In this document: one piece after another, positions 1-11,033 of the stretch | How the letters are laid out: every line of letters starts with the position of its first letter | Position numbering within the stretch: the first letter of the stretch is position 1 | From: Mixophyes australis | Lineage: Eukaryota > Chordata > Amphibia > Anura > Limnodynastidae | Direction: 5' to 3' | Length of the DNA stretch: 64,000 bases | Assembly: GCA_036250195.1 (NCBI GenBank) | Contig: JAVHZZ010000003.1 | Location: forward strand, 329,578,194 to 329,642,193 | Notes under the pieces: model-generated | What the model was told of the DNA's origin: nothing | Database searches by the model: none | Seen by the model: only the letters and a program-made list of their open reading frames with translations | Translations under genes and position numbers: made by a program

Positions 1-1074
1 ATAAAAGTTCAGGGTTTTTAATATATATTGTGGTGACCCACTCCTCTACGCAGTCCAGGTACATTTATTGGTGCGATTCATAAAAGTTCAGGGTTTTTAA
101 TATATTGTGGTGACCCACTCCTCTACGCAGTCCAGGTACATTTATTGGTGCGATTCATAAAAGTTCAGGGTTTTTAAGATATATTGTGGTGACCCACTCC
201 TCTACGCAGTCCAGGTACATTTATTGGTGCGATTCATAAAAGTTCAGGGTTTTTAATATATTGTGGTGACCCACTCCTCTACGCAGTCCAGGTACATTTA
301 TTGGTGCGATTCATAAAAGTTCAGGGTTTTTAAGATATATTGTGGTGACCCACTCCTCTACGCAGTCCAGGTACATTTATTGGTGCGATTCATAAAAGTT
401 CAGGGTTTTTAATATATTGTGGTGACCCACTCCTCTACGCAGTCCAGGTACATTTATTGGTGCGATTCATAAAAGTTCAGGGTTTTTAAGATATATTGTG
501 GTGACCCACTCCTCTACGCAGTCCAGGTACATTTATTGGTGCGATTCATAAAAGTTCAGGGTTTTTAAGATATATTGTGGTGACCCACTCCTCTACGCAG
601 TCCAGGTACATTTATTGGTGCGATTCATAAAAGTTCAGGGTTTTTAATATATTGTGGTGACCCACTCCTCTACGCAGTCCAGGTACATTTATTGGTGCGA
701 TTCATAAAAGTTCAGGGTTTTTAATATATCTTGTGGTGACCCACTCCTCTACGCAGTCCAGGTACATTTATTGGTGCGAATCATAAAAGTTCAGGGTTTT
801 TAATATATATTGTGGTGACCCACTCCTCTACGTAGTCCAGGTACATTTATTGGTGCGATTCATAAAAGTTCAGGGTTTTTAAGATATTGTGGTGACCCAC
901 TCCTCTACGCAGTCCAGGTACATTTATTGGTGCGAATCATAAAAGTTCAGGGTTTTTAATATATATTGTGGTGACCCACTCCTCTACGCAGTCCAGGTAC
1001 ATTTATTGGTGCGATTCATAAAAGTTCAGGGTTTTTAATATATATTGTGGTGACCCACTCCTCTACGCAGTCCA
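1..1074. repeat. Tandem array, 77/79-bp unit, 13 full copies plus a partial 14th
   Basis: Units begin with ATAAAAGTTCAGGG at 1, 80, 157, 236, 313, 392, 469, 548, 627, 704, 783, 862, 939 and 1018. The last unit is cut off at about 1074. Copies are nearly identical and differ mainly by the 2-bp indel in the run after TTTTTAA (AATATATT, AGATATATT or AATATATATT). The array continues past the left window edge. It joins directly to the 3' end of a hAT-like element. The TA-type indel and high identity suggest recent amplification. Confidence 0.97.
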
Positions 1075-1088
1075 GAGAGATACCTTGT

Positions 1089-1390
1089 TGCAACGTTTTG
1101 GACTAATAACTATATTGTGAGGTGTTCAGAATACACTGTAAATTAGTGGAAATGCTTGTTATTGAATGTTATTGAGGTTAATAATAGCCTAGGAGTGAAA
1201 ATAAGCCCAAAAACTTGATTTTTAAACTTTTTATGTTTTTTTCCAAAAAAATCCGAATCCAAAACCTTAAATCCGAACCGAGACCTTTCGTCAAGTGTTT
1301 TGCGAGACAAATCCGAACCCCAAAAATAACGAAAATCCGGATCCAAAACACAAAACACGAGACCTCAAAAGTCGCCGGTGCACATCCCTA
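1089..1390 (+). mobile_element. hAT-like element, 3' terminal part
   Basis: This stretch matches the 3' end of the element at 46115-47702. Both share the run around TATTGTGAGGTGTTCAGAAT, the stretch TTATTGAGGTTAATAATAG, a series of CCAAAACC/CCGAACC motifs, and a terminus of the form GCCGGTGCACAYCCCTA. It ends at 1390. Its 5' part is outside the window or replaced by the tandem array. No transposase ORF remains. Confidence 0.8.
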
Positions 1391-1435
1391 CTATTATGAC
1401 ATATTTTATATGGCCTTTTACTTAACATGATACAT

Positions 1436-1500
1436 TTTTTTTTTTTATTATTATTATTAATATTATTATTAATATTATTATTAATATTTATTTAATTTAT
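1436..1500. repeat. (ATT)n-type low-complexity tract
   Basis: A run of T is followed by interspersed TTA and TTAATA repeats. Confidence 0.85.
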
Positions 1501-1718
1501 TAATGTAGTACTTTATTTAGCACCAGCACTCTCTGCACTGCTTTAATGCACATGAGACAAGTATTTAAGTATACAAAAGAGATTACAAGAAGTGCTTACA
1601 CTAAATATCTTCTCTCGCATTTACCTCAAGTGACTTCATATGGCTACTGGTCTGCACGTGCCCTCATATAACTTTTACTATATACACTTCTTTGGGAAGG
1701 GGGGGTTCCTACAGTTTT

Positions 1719-1725
1719 TCCTCTC

Positions 1726-1771
<46 letters not shown>

Positions 1772-1785
1772 GAGAGAGAGAGAGT
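1719..1785. repeat. (TA)n microsatellite with CTCT/GAGA palindromic flanks
   Basis: CTCTCTCTG is followed by about 40 bp of TA, then CAGAGAGAGAGAG. The whole tract is therefore a perfect-looking inverted repeat and could extrude as a cruciform. Confidence 0.9.
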
Positions 1786-3004
1786 TATGTTTATATTTAT
1801 ATGGACCATGCTATTTTAAAATCTGGGGTTTAATTCTTTTTCTTTTTAACATTAATAGACACCCATTTAGCCCTACACTACAAGTATAAAATAATCTCAA
1901 GGAAGAGCAGTTACTCATACATGGTTACGACCATATGATTTTGGGCTGCAAATCTGAAACCGCTGACCTACCACTGGACCAGTTATGTTTTGTATTCTCC
2001 AGTGACAGTTGTACAAAACTGCAGACTTTAAAAATGTTCCTATTTTTTTTTTTTATTAACAGTTTGTTTCTAAAGGTTTTCATGTTTTCAAGCAGGAACA
2101 TATTTCTTATCAATAGGGCTATATGCAAGATTTCTGGAGGAAAGTTTCCAAGGGCTTCCAAATGCTTGATTATGGAACAAAGCAGAAAAACAAACACTTG
2201 CCGCAATAATAATAGAATTAGAAACATACAATATATAAATGTGTTAAATTAAAAGAAGAATACACAAACAATGAGACATAAAGTAAGCTGTACGTTAATG
2301 TAAAAACACATTAGTGTTTTTTTTATTTAAATATATCCATCTTGACCACGTTACCAAATTAATGTTTTACCTTGTAAAGTGATACAATAGAAAATGAACA
2401 CTGATATCCCTTCACATCCAAATAAAAAAAATACATTTACTGTTACAGGTACTCACCTGGTGCTTTACATCATTCTCATGAAGAAACTGCAGATGAGCAC
2501 TGGCAACTTACTTGTACTGCATTCTCTTTATTACTAAAGTCCCACTAGATATAAAAGATAAGTGAGAACCATACTCCATAAAATTAATCTAAAAGTAAGA
2601 GCAAAAGCAGCAGTCATTTTTTTGGAGGCCAAAGTACATTAAACTGTAGGAAGATCCCCACAAAAACGAGTCTCATTGCAGACAAAGCACTAACTGGGAG
2701 GATACTAGAAGGTTTTCCTACAGGTTAACCACATAACTGTCGTGTATTGAGTGCAGGACATTTCTGGGCAATAATAAACCCTTCCGCTCAGTGTACATAC
2801 TATATAATTGTTCACGAAGGCGCTAAAATGATTAGTGAAAAGCTACAATAAACGTAATATACGATATATCTAAAAATGCTTAGTCTCTACTAAATGTATG
2901 TAATAATGTTAAAACTGTTTTTTTAAAGAAACACAACTACAAACTTAGCAAAAAAAAATCAACCAACTTTATCAGGTGTGAACAAGCTTGACCAAAGTTT
3001 ACAG

Positions 3005-3115
3005 CAGTGGTGGAACTACCATTGGTGCAGCTGGTGGGGTGCACCAGGGCCCATGAAGATAATGGGACCCACTGCACTGGGAACTAACGAGATGTGAGCC
3101 CCGGTTCCGTCTCTG
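3005..3115. mobile_element. 111-bp non-autonomous hAT MITE
   Basis: It starts CAGTGGTGGAAC and ends GTTCCGTCTCTG, giving imperfect terminal inverted repeats of the CAG...CTG hAT type. It is flanked by GTTTACAG (2997-3004) and GTTAACAG (3116-3123), an 8-bp target-site duplication with one mismatch. It has no coding capacity. Assignment to hAT follows from the 8-bp duplication and the terminal sequence. Confidence 0.75.
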
Positions 3116-3330
3116 GTTAACAGATTTATCTAAACTGTTTGAGAACTGAACAGCAGCCAGTTTGAGCATTTCTAATGATTAAAAAAGCCAAATCTTTGTG
3201 ACTTAAAAGGTAGATAATTAATAGTAATGTGCCACAATGTATTATTTAGGCACCCCCAGGAAAATTGTTCCCGAACTGTTTTAAACAATTATGCTTCATT
3301 TCAAGGCTTACTTATCGAAATCAAGACATT

Positions 3331-3641
3331 GGGTTTGATTCATTAAAAAATGCAAAAAATTTTCTCCTGGACAATGCAAGGGGTGCAAATTAGTTTATTA
3401 TTTTACACATAAGTTAAATACTAGCCGTTTTTTATATAGCACACACATACTTGATAGCTTTATTTTTACACAGAAATTTTAAATTGATCTAGTACCCCCT
3501 TGGGGTATGCCCTACCCCAACTATAAATCTGCCATCACATTTTAAATTTAGCTCAACCCTCCATGGCAACATGGTTTTGCCAAGTTGGTGTTGCAAAGTT
3601 ACTCATTTTGTTTGCTTTACTTTCCTTAATGAATCAGGCCC
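3331..3641 (+). mobile_element. Family A TIR element (about 310 bp)
   Basis: Termini are GGGTTTGATTCATTAA and TTAATGAATCAGGCCC, flanked by ATT on both sides (3328-3330 and 3642-3644). The interior carries the family's diagnostic segments: a CAAGGGGTGCAAATTAG run, ATACTTGATAGCTTTA, and TAAATCTGCC. At least six further copies occur in this window. The 3-bp duplication and GGGCC termini resemble PIF-Harbinger MITEs, but the target is AWT rather than the usual TWA, so the superfamily is left open. Confidence 0.88.
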
Positions 3642-3644
3642 ATT

Positions 3645-4118
3645 GGGTCTATTCTTGGTTGCAGCTTTCTTCAATTTTCTCAGCCACATGATGTCAATGG
3701 ATGAAATCTATCAGCTAAATTCTCTCAATGATGTAATGTAACCAAATATCATATTTGTAATCAAATATAATTGATGTCTCTTACTTGAAATGCAATGCAG
3801 GTAATGTATTCTGCATATGTTACCTCAACTGTGGTCTGTAATCAGGCACTACTATGAAGAGACATGAAGTATTAGGAATGTGTGGCACAGGTAGAGCTAT
3901 TTTATTCTTATTTGTTTGCTAAAAATGTGAAAAATGAATACTGCATTGTGTTGATCAGTCTTATTCTTCTAACACAGGTGTCCTCTTACTGATCTGTATT
4001 AGAGTGAATCATCACTGTATTACAGTGTGTTCTGTTTGTCCCACTCTCTAAAATGCTGTGTAAGATTGATAAGTAGAGACATTGTTTTTTATTACTCTTT
4101 AGGTGGTGAGTTTTATTA
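3645..4118. other. Unique AT-rich stretch, no gene seen
   Basis: There is no repeat end, RNA gene or convincing coding signal. Confidence 0.5.
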
Positions 4119-4412
4119 CATCATCATCATCAATTTATAAAAAAAATCACCAATTACACAGCACTATAAAGATAATAGTTGCCATTCACATTAGTCCCTG
4201 CCCCATTGGAGCTTACAGTCTAAATCCCCTAATAAACACACACTAAGGTTAATTTTGTCAGCAGCTAATTAATCTACTAGTATGTTTTTGGAGTGTGGGA
4301 GGAAACCAGAGCACCCAGAGGAAACCCACACAAACATTGGAAGAATGTACAAACTCAACACAGATAAGGCCATGGTCAGGAATTCAACTCATGACCCCAG
4401 CGCTGTAAGGCA
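4119..4412 (-). mobile_element. V-SINE, 5'-truncated, minus strand
   Basis: Read on the minus strand, this matches the full V-SINE at 43451-43792 from just after the A-box region. It has GGGTCATGAGTT, ATGGCCTTATCTGTG, the conserved GTTTCCTC and CTCCCACACTCCAAAAACATAC centre, ATGGGGCAGGGACT, and a (TGA)n tail. The short ORF at 4282-4503 is a translation of the SINE body and not a gene. Confidence 0.9.
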
Positions 4413-5200
4413 AAAATGGGATGGGGATTTAAAGATAAATAATATGCCTACCATACCTATTCCAGCACTAGTCTGGGTGGTTGGTTTTATATTAATTTTG
4501 TAAATTTAATTTAGCCTTTTTATTGTTTTTTCTGCTTCAACAACTTGACAGCAAAACATAACTTTTTAGTAAGAGGCTTCTGTTTTTTTGTGGGTTTACA
4601 GATTTTGAAGTGAAACTTCAAGTTGCTTTCTTAAATTAATCCATTTAATACTTATAGGGCTTTGCACCCAAATTATTTATTATTCCTTCCACAACAAACC
4701 CAGTTTATAGGAGCATACAAATTACAGATGCAATGGGAGGGAAAAACAGGCTTTAAAACAATAACATATTTAAATAAATATCTGACCTTAGATTTAACGT
4801 ACAGGAATCCATACAATGATAGTAAAGAGTTGTGAAGTTCAATCAAAAGTTTGAACAAATTGAATTTTGCATCAGAACTGGCAAATTCACATAGGTGCAA
4901 TGTATCTGAGAACAATGTTCGGGTTCCATTTTTGGTCTACCATAATGACATTATTAAAATTATTTTATTCTGCAATTCTAGTCTATAGACTTGGAATGAT
5001 GACAGTACCAATGTTTTCTACACTGTAGTGTAGTATATTACAATAGTGGAGATATCAGGCTGGAACAAAAACGATAAGGGGCATTCTGTTCGGAGACAAA
5101 TTTTGGAAGAGAAACTTGTGAAATTCTACAGCTAAATGTGGAATAAGGAGAATATCCCTTAGTTTTGACGTTTTTTGCATTTGCTTAGTATTTTAAACAT
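4413..5200. other. Unique AT-rich stretch, no gene seen
   Basis: Nothing recognisable was found on either strand. Confidence 0.5.
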
Positions 5201-5355
5201 ATTAGACCTGATTCATTAAGGAAAGTAAAAAAAATGAGTAAGTTTTCTCCTGGACAAACCATGTTACAATGCAAGGGGTGCAAATTAGTTTTTTATTTTG
5301 TACTTAAGTTAAATACTGTCTGTTTTTTCATGTAGCACACAAATACTTGATAGCT

Positions 5356-5909
5356 GCATATGAATTGTATACAGTGTCATTGGGACAACATGGTGGCTTA
5401 GTGGTTAGCACTTCTGTCTCACAACACTAGGGAGTAAATGTATGAACCTCCGGATTCTTCAACTTCGGCGAGTTCAGCGTCTTCAGCGCTAAAATTTAAA
5501 GCGGCGCTGCCTTGTAAAGGGAGACTTCCCTTTACAAGGCAGCGCCGCTTTAAATTTAAGCGCTGAAGACGCTGAACTCGCCGGAGTTGAAGAATCCAGA
5601 GGTTCATACATTTACCCCTAGGTCATGACTTCAATTCCGACCATGGCCTTATCTGTGAGAAGTTTGTATGTTCTCCCCATGTTTGTGTGGGTTTCCTCCA
5701 GGTGCTCCGGTTTCCTCCCACACTCCAAAAACATACTGGTAGGTTAATTGGCTGCTATCAAATTGGCCCTAGTCTCTCTCTCTGTGTCTCTGTGTGTGTA
5801 TGTTAGGAAATTTAGACTGTAGGCTCCAATGGGGCAGGGACTGATGTGAGTGAGCTCTCTGTACAGCGCTGCGGAATTAGTGGCGCTATATAAATAGCTG
5901 ATGATGATT
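5356..5909 (+). mobile_element. V-SINE split by a nested foldback MITE
   Basis: The tRNA-like head (GTGGCTTAGTGGTTAGCAC) lies near 5390-5410. The conserved V-SINE centre (TGGGTTTCCTCCAGGTGCTC) lies near 5690, and the tail GCGCTATATAAATAGC with TGATGATGA is at the end. The ATAGCT duplication flanks it. A 189-bp palindromic MITE sits between the A-box and B-box regions, so internal Pol III promotion must be lost. Confidence 0.88.
5430..5618. mobile_element. 189-bp foldback (palindromic) MITE
   Basis: Arms of about 90 bp are near-perfect inverted copies around a GACTT centre. Ends are GGGAGTAAATGTATG and CATACATTTACCCC. TA flanks both sides (5428-5429 and 5619-5620). Comparison with the intact V-SINE indicates an empty site reading ACACTAGGTCATG, which supports a TA target duplication as in Tc1/mariner-type MITEs. 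It shares its core (GCGGCGCTGCCTTGTAAAGG) with the element at 10835-11030. Confidence 0.9.
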
Positions 5910-6070
5910 ATAGCTTATTTGCACACTAAAATTTAAAGTTGATCTTTCCCAACTATAAATCTGTCCCCACATTTTATATTTACCTCCCCCTCCAATGCAA
6001 CATGGCTTTGCCAAAGTGCAACAATATTCATTTTTTTTTGCTTTACTTTCCTTAATGAATCAGGCCCATT

Positions 6071-7439
6071 GTGTGCTTGTAATTAATTATTTTCATTTTT
6101 ATCAATATCAACATTTATTTATATAAGGCCAGCATACTACACAGTTGGTAATAAACAGAAAAGTAAAACATGACTAAAATACTGACAAAAGTAATCCTTT
6201 ATAAGCTTTTCTGAACCCTATATTGAGAAATCAAAGGAATTTTTATTAGGATAAGCAAAGCACTATAACTTCACTTTTTTGTGGGAATAATGGAATCCAC
6301 CAAAATGCATTTTGAGCTAAATTATGGAGTAATGTTCCTTATCCATGTCACTTATTTTACCCATAATACTTTGACTTTATTACTCTGGCATAACTATCAC
6401 AGTTGTATAAATTGTGGCTGTTATTGGGTGGCTGTTTGGGTGGCTGTTAATGTGGGTGTTAACATAAATCACTAGGAAGATGAGGAGCTATTCACAACAT
6501 GAACCAATAGGGGAGCGCTCTTGCAATATTAAGGTAAGGTAACAAGGTGGAGGCATATAATGTGGGGCCCAGGGCCACATAAGTGTATTACTGCTTTAAA
6601 ACATCACTAACATTGTGTAAAGGTACAAATGGGCAGTAACTATAGCAACCAGACATTTGTTTTCAATGTCTAACTTACATCTGATAGATCAAAGCCAAAT
6701 GCTTTTTGATTACTATGGGTTCTCTGCATTTGCACTTTCACTTAATAAATAACTCTCTTTGTCGCAAACTACAATTTGTCCTTACATTTTATTTTGCATT
6801 TATATGGTAAATATTTCTATAACATCAAACGTTAATTACAATGCACCACATACCAGAGCTTACATGCAGTATTTATGTGACCAAGGAAAAAAAAAACTTG
6901 AATATTAAATATAGATTTAAATATTTCAAGCCCTGTAATTTATTGTATGGTAGCTTGGCACAACAGCTTAATCTGTAAAAGTGTTATCTGCTTATTCTGG
7001 TTTTCTGATTTAATAAGATATTTATTGTTTTAGTAAGCATTTTTAAAATATAATCTGTACACAAACAGTCATTCTGAGTAATAGGCTTTCACATAGCAAA
7101 TGTCAGATCTTTAAATTACATTAGACCTCTAAAGAAAAGAAAGAATGCTTCCTCCCAGTTTAAACATCAGACTACCATTTATTATGTACGTGTTTATAAA
7201 TCTCTTTGGAATACACTTTTCATCTGGGAATCCTAGAGCAGCAATTCTGTTTGTCAGTATGACTTATATAGTTGTATTCATCGGTCATAGTTCTACATCA
7301 TCGCATTGCTTTAATCCAAGGTTATTTTAAAGTTTTACTGATGCCTACTTATTTATTCAGAAGTGAGAAGTTTGTGTTTATGTTAAAGGAACCAAAAACT
7401 TTTGCAGAAATACAGATCTCAGTCAGAAGGGAAGGTGTA
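6071..7439. other. Unique AT-rich stretch, no gene seen
   Basis: The short ORFs at 6281-6475 and 7145-7330 have no recognisable domain. No repeat termini were found. Confidence 0.5.
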
Positions 7440-7821
7440 CAATAGATTGTCCAAATTGTTGTCATCCCACATTAGACAGGAAGCCTATAAATTTAAGCAA
7501 TTTATCAATTGCCAAAAAAACTATGTAGTATAATTGCTTAAACATACTATGCAATTAGTGGGACAGATAACATGTAATATTCCTTCAAAATTTATTCCTG
7601 GAACATTATAAAAATTTTTTAATAGATCCTCTAAGCATAATATGTCAAGACATTTTAAACTGTGCAATTCGAGTAATCCTCAAGATCTCACATTTATAGG
7701 CATCGACCAGGTGAACGCGACAGAGAGGGTTAGAGATTGTTGTAGAAGGCTTGATATGAGGGAGACATATTGGATTTATAATTTGTGGACCTTATCCCCT
7801 CAAGGGCTGAATGAGACATAG
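7440..7821 (+). pseudogene. Penelope-like element, decayed GIY-YIG endonuclease C-terminus
   Basis: One plus-strand frame runs through 7501-7821 with an internal stop (TAA at 7531). It reads as the C-terminal GIY-YIG domain of Penelope-like retroelements. Visible landmarks are a Cys-containing segment followed by a QLVGQIT stretch (the usual YVGQT core), SRHFKLC (the HF landmark), the box FIGIDQV, and the ending ETYWIYNLWTLSPQGLNE followed by TAG at 7819-7821. Intact domains nick target DNA for reverse transcription. Here the stop and the missing first core motif show it is dead. A CTGAAGAAGCCTG motif near 8268, of the kind seen near retroelement 3' ends, may mark its 3' UTR. No reverse-transcriptase domain was found upstream. 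Confidence 0.75.
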
Positions 7822-9816
7822 ACTTACATGTACTTTACTAATTTAGGTGTATGTCTTCCCTGTCTTCTGTTAGTTAATCTTTTCCCTTGTATATGTATTT
7901 GTCATTCTCTTGAACCCTTCTCTCAGTGGAATATGAATGTTAGTATTCCATTGTGGGGGTGAATTTCCTCAAGACTCAAGTTCTTTATAAGTTTACATGT
8001 TTTCCTTTAAGGATTATACTATGCATGTTTTTTCACTATGGTATAATTGTATAATCAAATATGTGCGGCAAGTCATTTATTCCTTATCTTTTGATATAAG
8101 AAAATACATTCTGTTAACATCTTTTTAAAATTGATTTGCTCTTAGTTTATCCAATTGATATGCTGCTATATTGTTCATACAGAGTTAATGTTAACCATAG
8201 TTAATTACTGATTTACTCTGATTACTGACTATTTAAATAACTTATTCCCATTTTCTTTTTTACCTCTGAAGAAGCCTGTGGAAGTCAAATAATTGGATGA
8301 AGTAAACCAAATTGATTAATATTGTTTTACCATGTGATTACAATTAATACGCCACGTGTTATGACGCAATCGCAAGGATTCATAACACATACATTTACAT
8401 TCGCACTTACACTTGTAAATAATACACATTTATTAATTAGTAAAATATATTAAAGATATCTAAGGCTCAGGATATAGGAAATGTATCATGTTTAGTGTCA
8501 TTTTGATCTGCACATTACCATCAGACATCCGATACAATCGGCTGAGCGATCGCAGCTTGCGCATGCAAGTTCTGAATGATAAATTATAAATGGTCAAAAT
8601 GTTATTGTGTTTGTAATGCTAATAGATCAGTTTCAACCAGCTTTTTGGAGGGAAAACACATAGCCAACTGTTGGAGAGTTGATCCCCACCCTTGGAGGGC
8701 ATTGTTTGAACCAACCTATGACCAGCAGGCAACTGGAACATCATTAACCCTGAGCCAATGAAGACCCCTAGACGTGATGCTTGTAAACATAGTGACATCA
8801 TCAGTAGTTTTTTTCTATACTGAAACTGAATATTAGCAATCTGTTTTTCCCAGCTAGCGCTCTCTTTTTGTCTGACTACACAGTAGACATGATTACCTTA
8901 TCCTGGGCCTGGATGAAGCATTAGAGGAGATGTAATGTAGTTGGTGTTTTTATACTTTCCTGCTTTATTGTAATATCTTTTATGCATAATAATGGCTTGC
9001 TGTAAATTATGTTATATTTTGCAATTAAATATCTTTGTGCTTTGGAACCACAATAATCGCATTTGACAATGTTTATTTGATAAAATTATACAATTACTTT
9101 AATAAGCCATACAAGTTATGGAGAAATGCGTTAGAGAAGATACATTGTTCCACCAGTTTATTTATGGTATCATCTTGCTACCAAGTGTGGAATCTCCAAA
9201 AATTGTGCCTGTAACAACTTGCTCAGTGTTTCTTTGCTGGAGTGCTGTCTATGGAGCCCATTTAACATTGGAACTTCCTGCTAACGAATCACCCACATCT
9301 TGGCGTGATAAGAAGTGCTGTCTGCAAGTGGCTAATAAAGGGCCCCACTTGAATCTATTCAAACTCTTCAAGAGTATTGATAATCAGGACAAAATATTTT
9401 CCTAACAGTGTGAGCAGCCTATATTATCAGTCTGCAGTTCAATGTTTGTGAACTGGGAGATTACTGCCTATGTTACTTTGGCTCCGTTACAGAGTCAAAT
9501 GCAACTGCCACATGAATTAGGTGCTCTTTTGTTGCTGTTTGTTAACATTAGTAACTTGCATTTTTTTTATTACAAAGATTAATAGTTTATTATTTGTACT
9601 ATATGCTCTTTCTCTATTGAGGACGTTGTCAGGTGCTCCTTTATGTGCATTCTTATGTTTACAGGCCATTTGCTATAATTATGGTCCTTACTTGAATTAG
9701 TATGTAATAAGGGTTTACATTTTTGTAAGAAAGTGCACAATTATATGTAAGCTCTCAGTGGCCTCTTTATCTTATGTTTCATGTCTGCACATTCTTTGTC
9801 TACTTTAGCTGTACCT
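7822..9816. other. Mixed AT-rich DNA, no gene seen
   Basis: It contains the possible Penelope 3' UTR (to about 8300), a small inverted repeat GTGTTATG/CATAACAC at 8356-8388, and otherwise unrecognised sequence. ORFs at 8576-8801 and 9118-9405 lack domains. Confidence 0.45.
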
Positions 9817-9819
9817 AAT

Positions 9820-10139
9820 TGGCCTGATTTATTAAGGAAAGTAAGTAGAACAATGAGTAAGTTTTCTCCTGGACAAAACCATGTTACAATGCAAGGGGTG
9901 CATATTAGTTTAATATTTTGCACATAAGTTAAATGCTGGCTGTTTTTTCATGTAGCACACAAATACTTGATAGCTTTATGTTTAAACTGAAATTTAAAGT
10001 TGATCTAGGACATGCCCTACCCTAACTTTAAAACTGTCCCCACATATTAAATTTACATCACCCTCCAACGCAACATGGTTTTGCCATAGTGTAAAGTTTC
10101 TAATTTTTTGGGTTTTCCTTTCCTTAATGAATCAGGCCC
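9820..10139 (+). mobile_element. Family A TIR element
   Basis: Termini are TGGCCTGATTTATTAAGG and CCTTAATGAATCAGGCCC, with AAT on both sides (9817-9819 and 10140-10142). The interior matches the other family A copies throughout. Confidence 0.92.
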
Positions 10140-10142
10140 AAT

Positions 10143-10834
10143 ATATTTACATTTATGTTATATTTATTTGAATGTTATGATTTCCCATTTAACTTATACA
10201 TACAGACTTTTCTACTTGCATATTTGTATTTATACCATTATATTTGTAGTCCCATGTTTCATCATTATATTTATATAGTTATTATTATATTTTTGCTATT
10301 ATATTTATTAGTTTCCATGTTATTTGTATGATGACTGGCCATCGCTGCAGAATTTAGGGTGCCTTACAAATAAATGATGAAGATCGGTCTCTATAATTAA
10401 ATTTATGCTATGTTATTTTATTGATAATTATAAAAAAATTATATATTTTGATATTTTTTAATTATTCTTGGCCATTTATTTCTTAATTATTTATTTTTAT
10501 TCTGATTTTATTATATTTTGTGAGTTTTTTTCTTGCACCTGTTTTTTTTTTTGATTATTTTTCTCTCTCCTTCTTGCATTTACTTGGATGCCATCATCTT
10601 ACTTTTTATTTTCTCTGTATAGTCTGTAGAGTTGCAAATTTCTCTGTCAAGAAGCAGCCTGTTTTTGTGTTAATTATATTGTTGTCTAACCTTACAGGCT
10701 GTTTTTGAGCGACTGTGTTTAGCATTGGTGCAAGTATGCCTAATGGCTATCCATGCTTGAGCAAAGGTGAGTCAAACAATATATAGTAGAGAGCCTTTGT
10801 TTTGAATGGCACCATAAGAAAAGAATCACATATG
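10143..10834. other. AT-rich stretch with a faint LINE/SINE-like tail
   Basis: Near 10330-10380 there is a degraded CATCGCTGCAGAATTTAGGG...ATAAATGATGAAG resembling an L2/V-SINE tail. The rest is AT-rich and unrecognised. Confidence 0.4.
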
Positions 10835-11030
10835 GGGGTATCATAGTCATATCATATCATATCATATCATAGTCCGGTTTTTGCATCGGCGAGATGACAG
10901 CTAAAATTTAAAGTGGCGCTGCCTTGTAAAGGCAAGTTTCCCTTTACAAGGCAGCGCCGCTTTAAATTTTAGCTGTCATCTCGCCGATCTCGCACGGGAT
11001 GCAAAAACTGGACTATGATACATTTACCCC
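10835..11030. mobile_element. 196-bp foldback MITE
   Basis: Inverted arms run from GGGGTATCATAG to CTATGATACATTTACCCC. The inner arms carry AGATGACAGCTAAAATTTAAAG and the core GGCGCTGCCTTGTAAAGG shared with 5430-5618. ATG occurs on both sides (10832-10834 and 11031-11033). A short (ATATC)n expansion has grown in the left arm near 10848-10870, so the arms no longer pair there. Confidence 0.88.
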
Positions 11031-11033
11031 ATG

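Larger units (their letters stand above)
1391..2996. other. AT-rich non-coding stretch, no gene seen
   Basis: The stretch is AT-rich with poly-T and simple repeats (see 1436-1500 and 1719-1785). Short ORFs in both strands around 1925-2252 overlap each other and have no recognisable domain. I see no transposon ends here. Confidence 0.6.
5204..6067 (+). mobile_element. Family A element split by a nested V-SINE
   Basis: The left part is 5204-5355 and the right part 5910-6067. Together they rebuild a normal ~310-bp family A copy. ATT flanks it at 5201-5203 and 6068-6070. The interruption lies in the ACTTGATAGCT segment, where ATAGCT is duplicated at 5350-5355 and 5910-5915 by the V-SINE. Confidence 0.9.

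Noticed and set aside
1..1074. CRISPR-like repeat array
   Set aside because: Units are contiguous with no unique spacers, and the genome is eukaryotic.
8356..8388. Inverted repeat GTGTTATG/CATAACAC
   Set aside because: Only 8-bp arms with a 17-nt loop. Expected by chance in AT-rich DNA; no element ends nearby.
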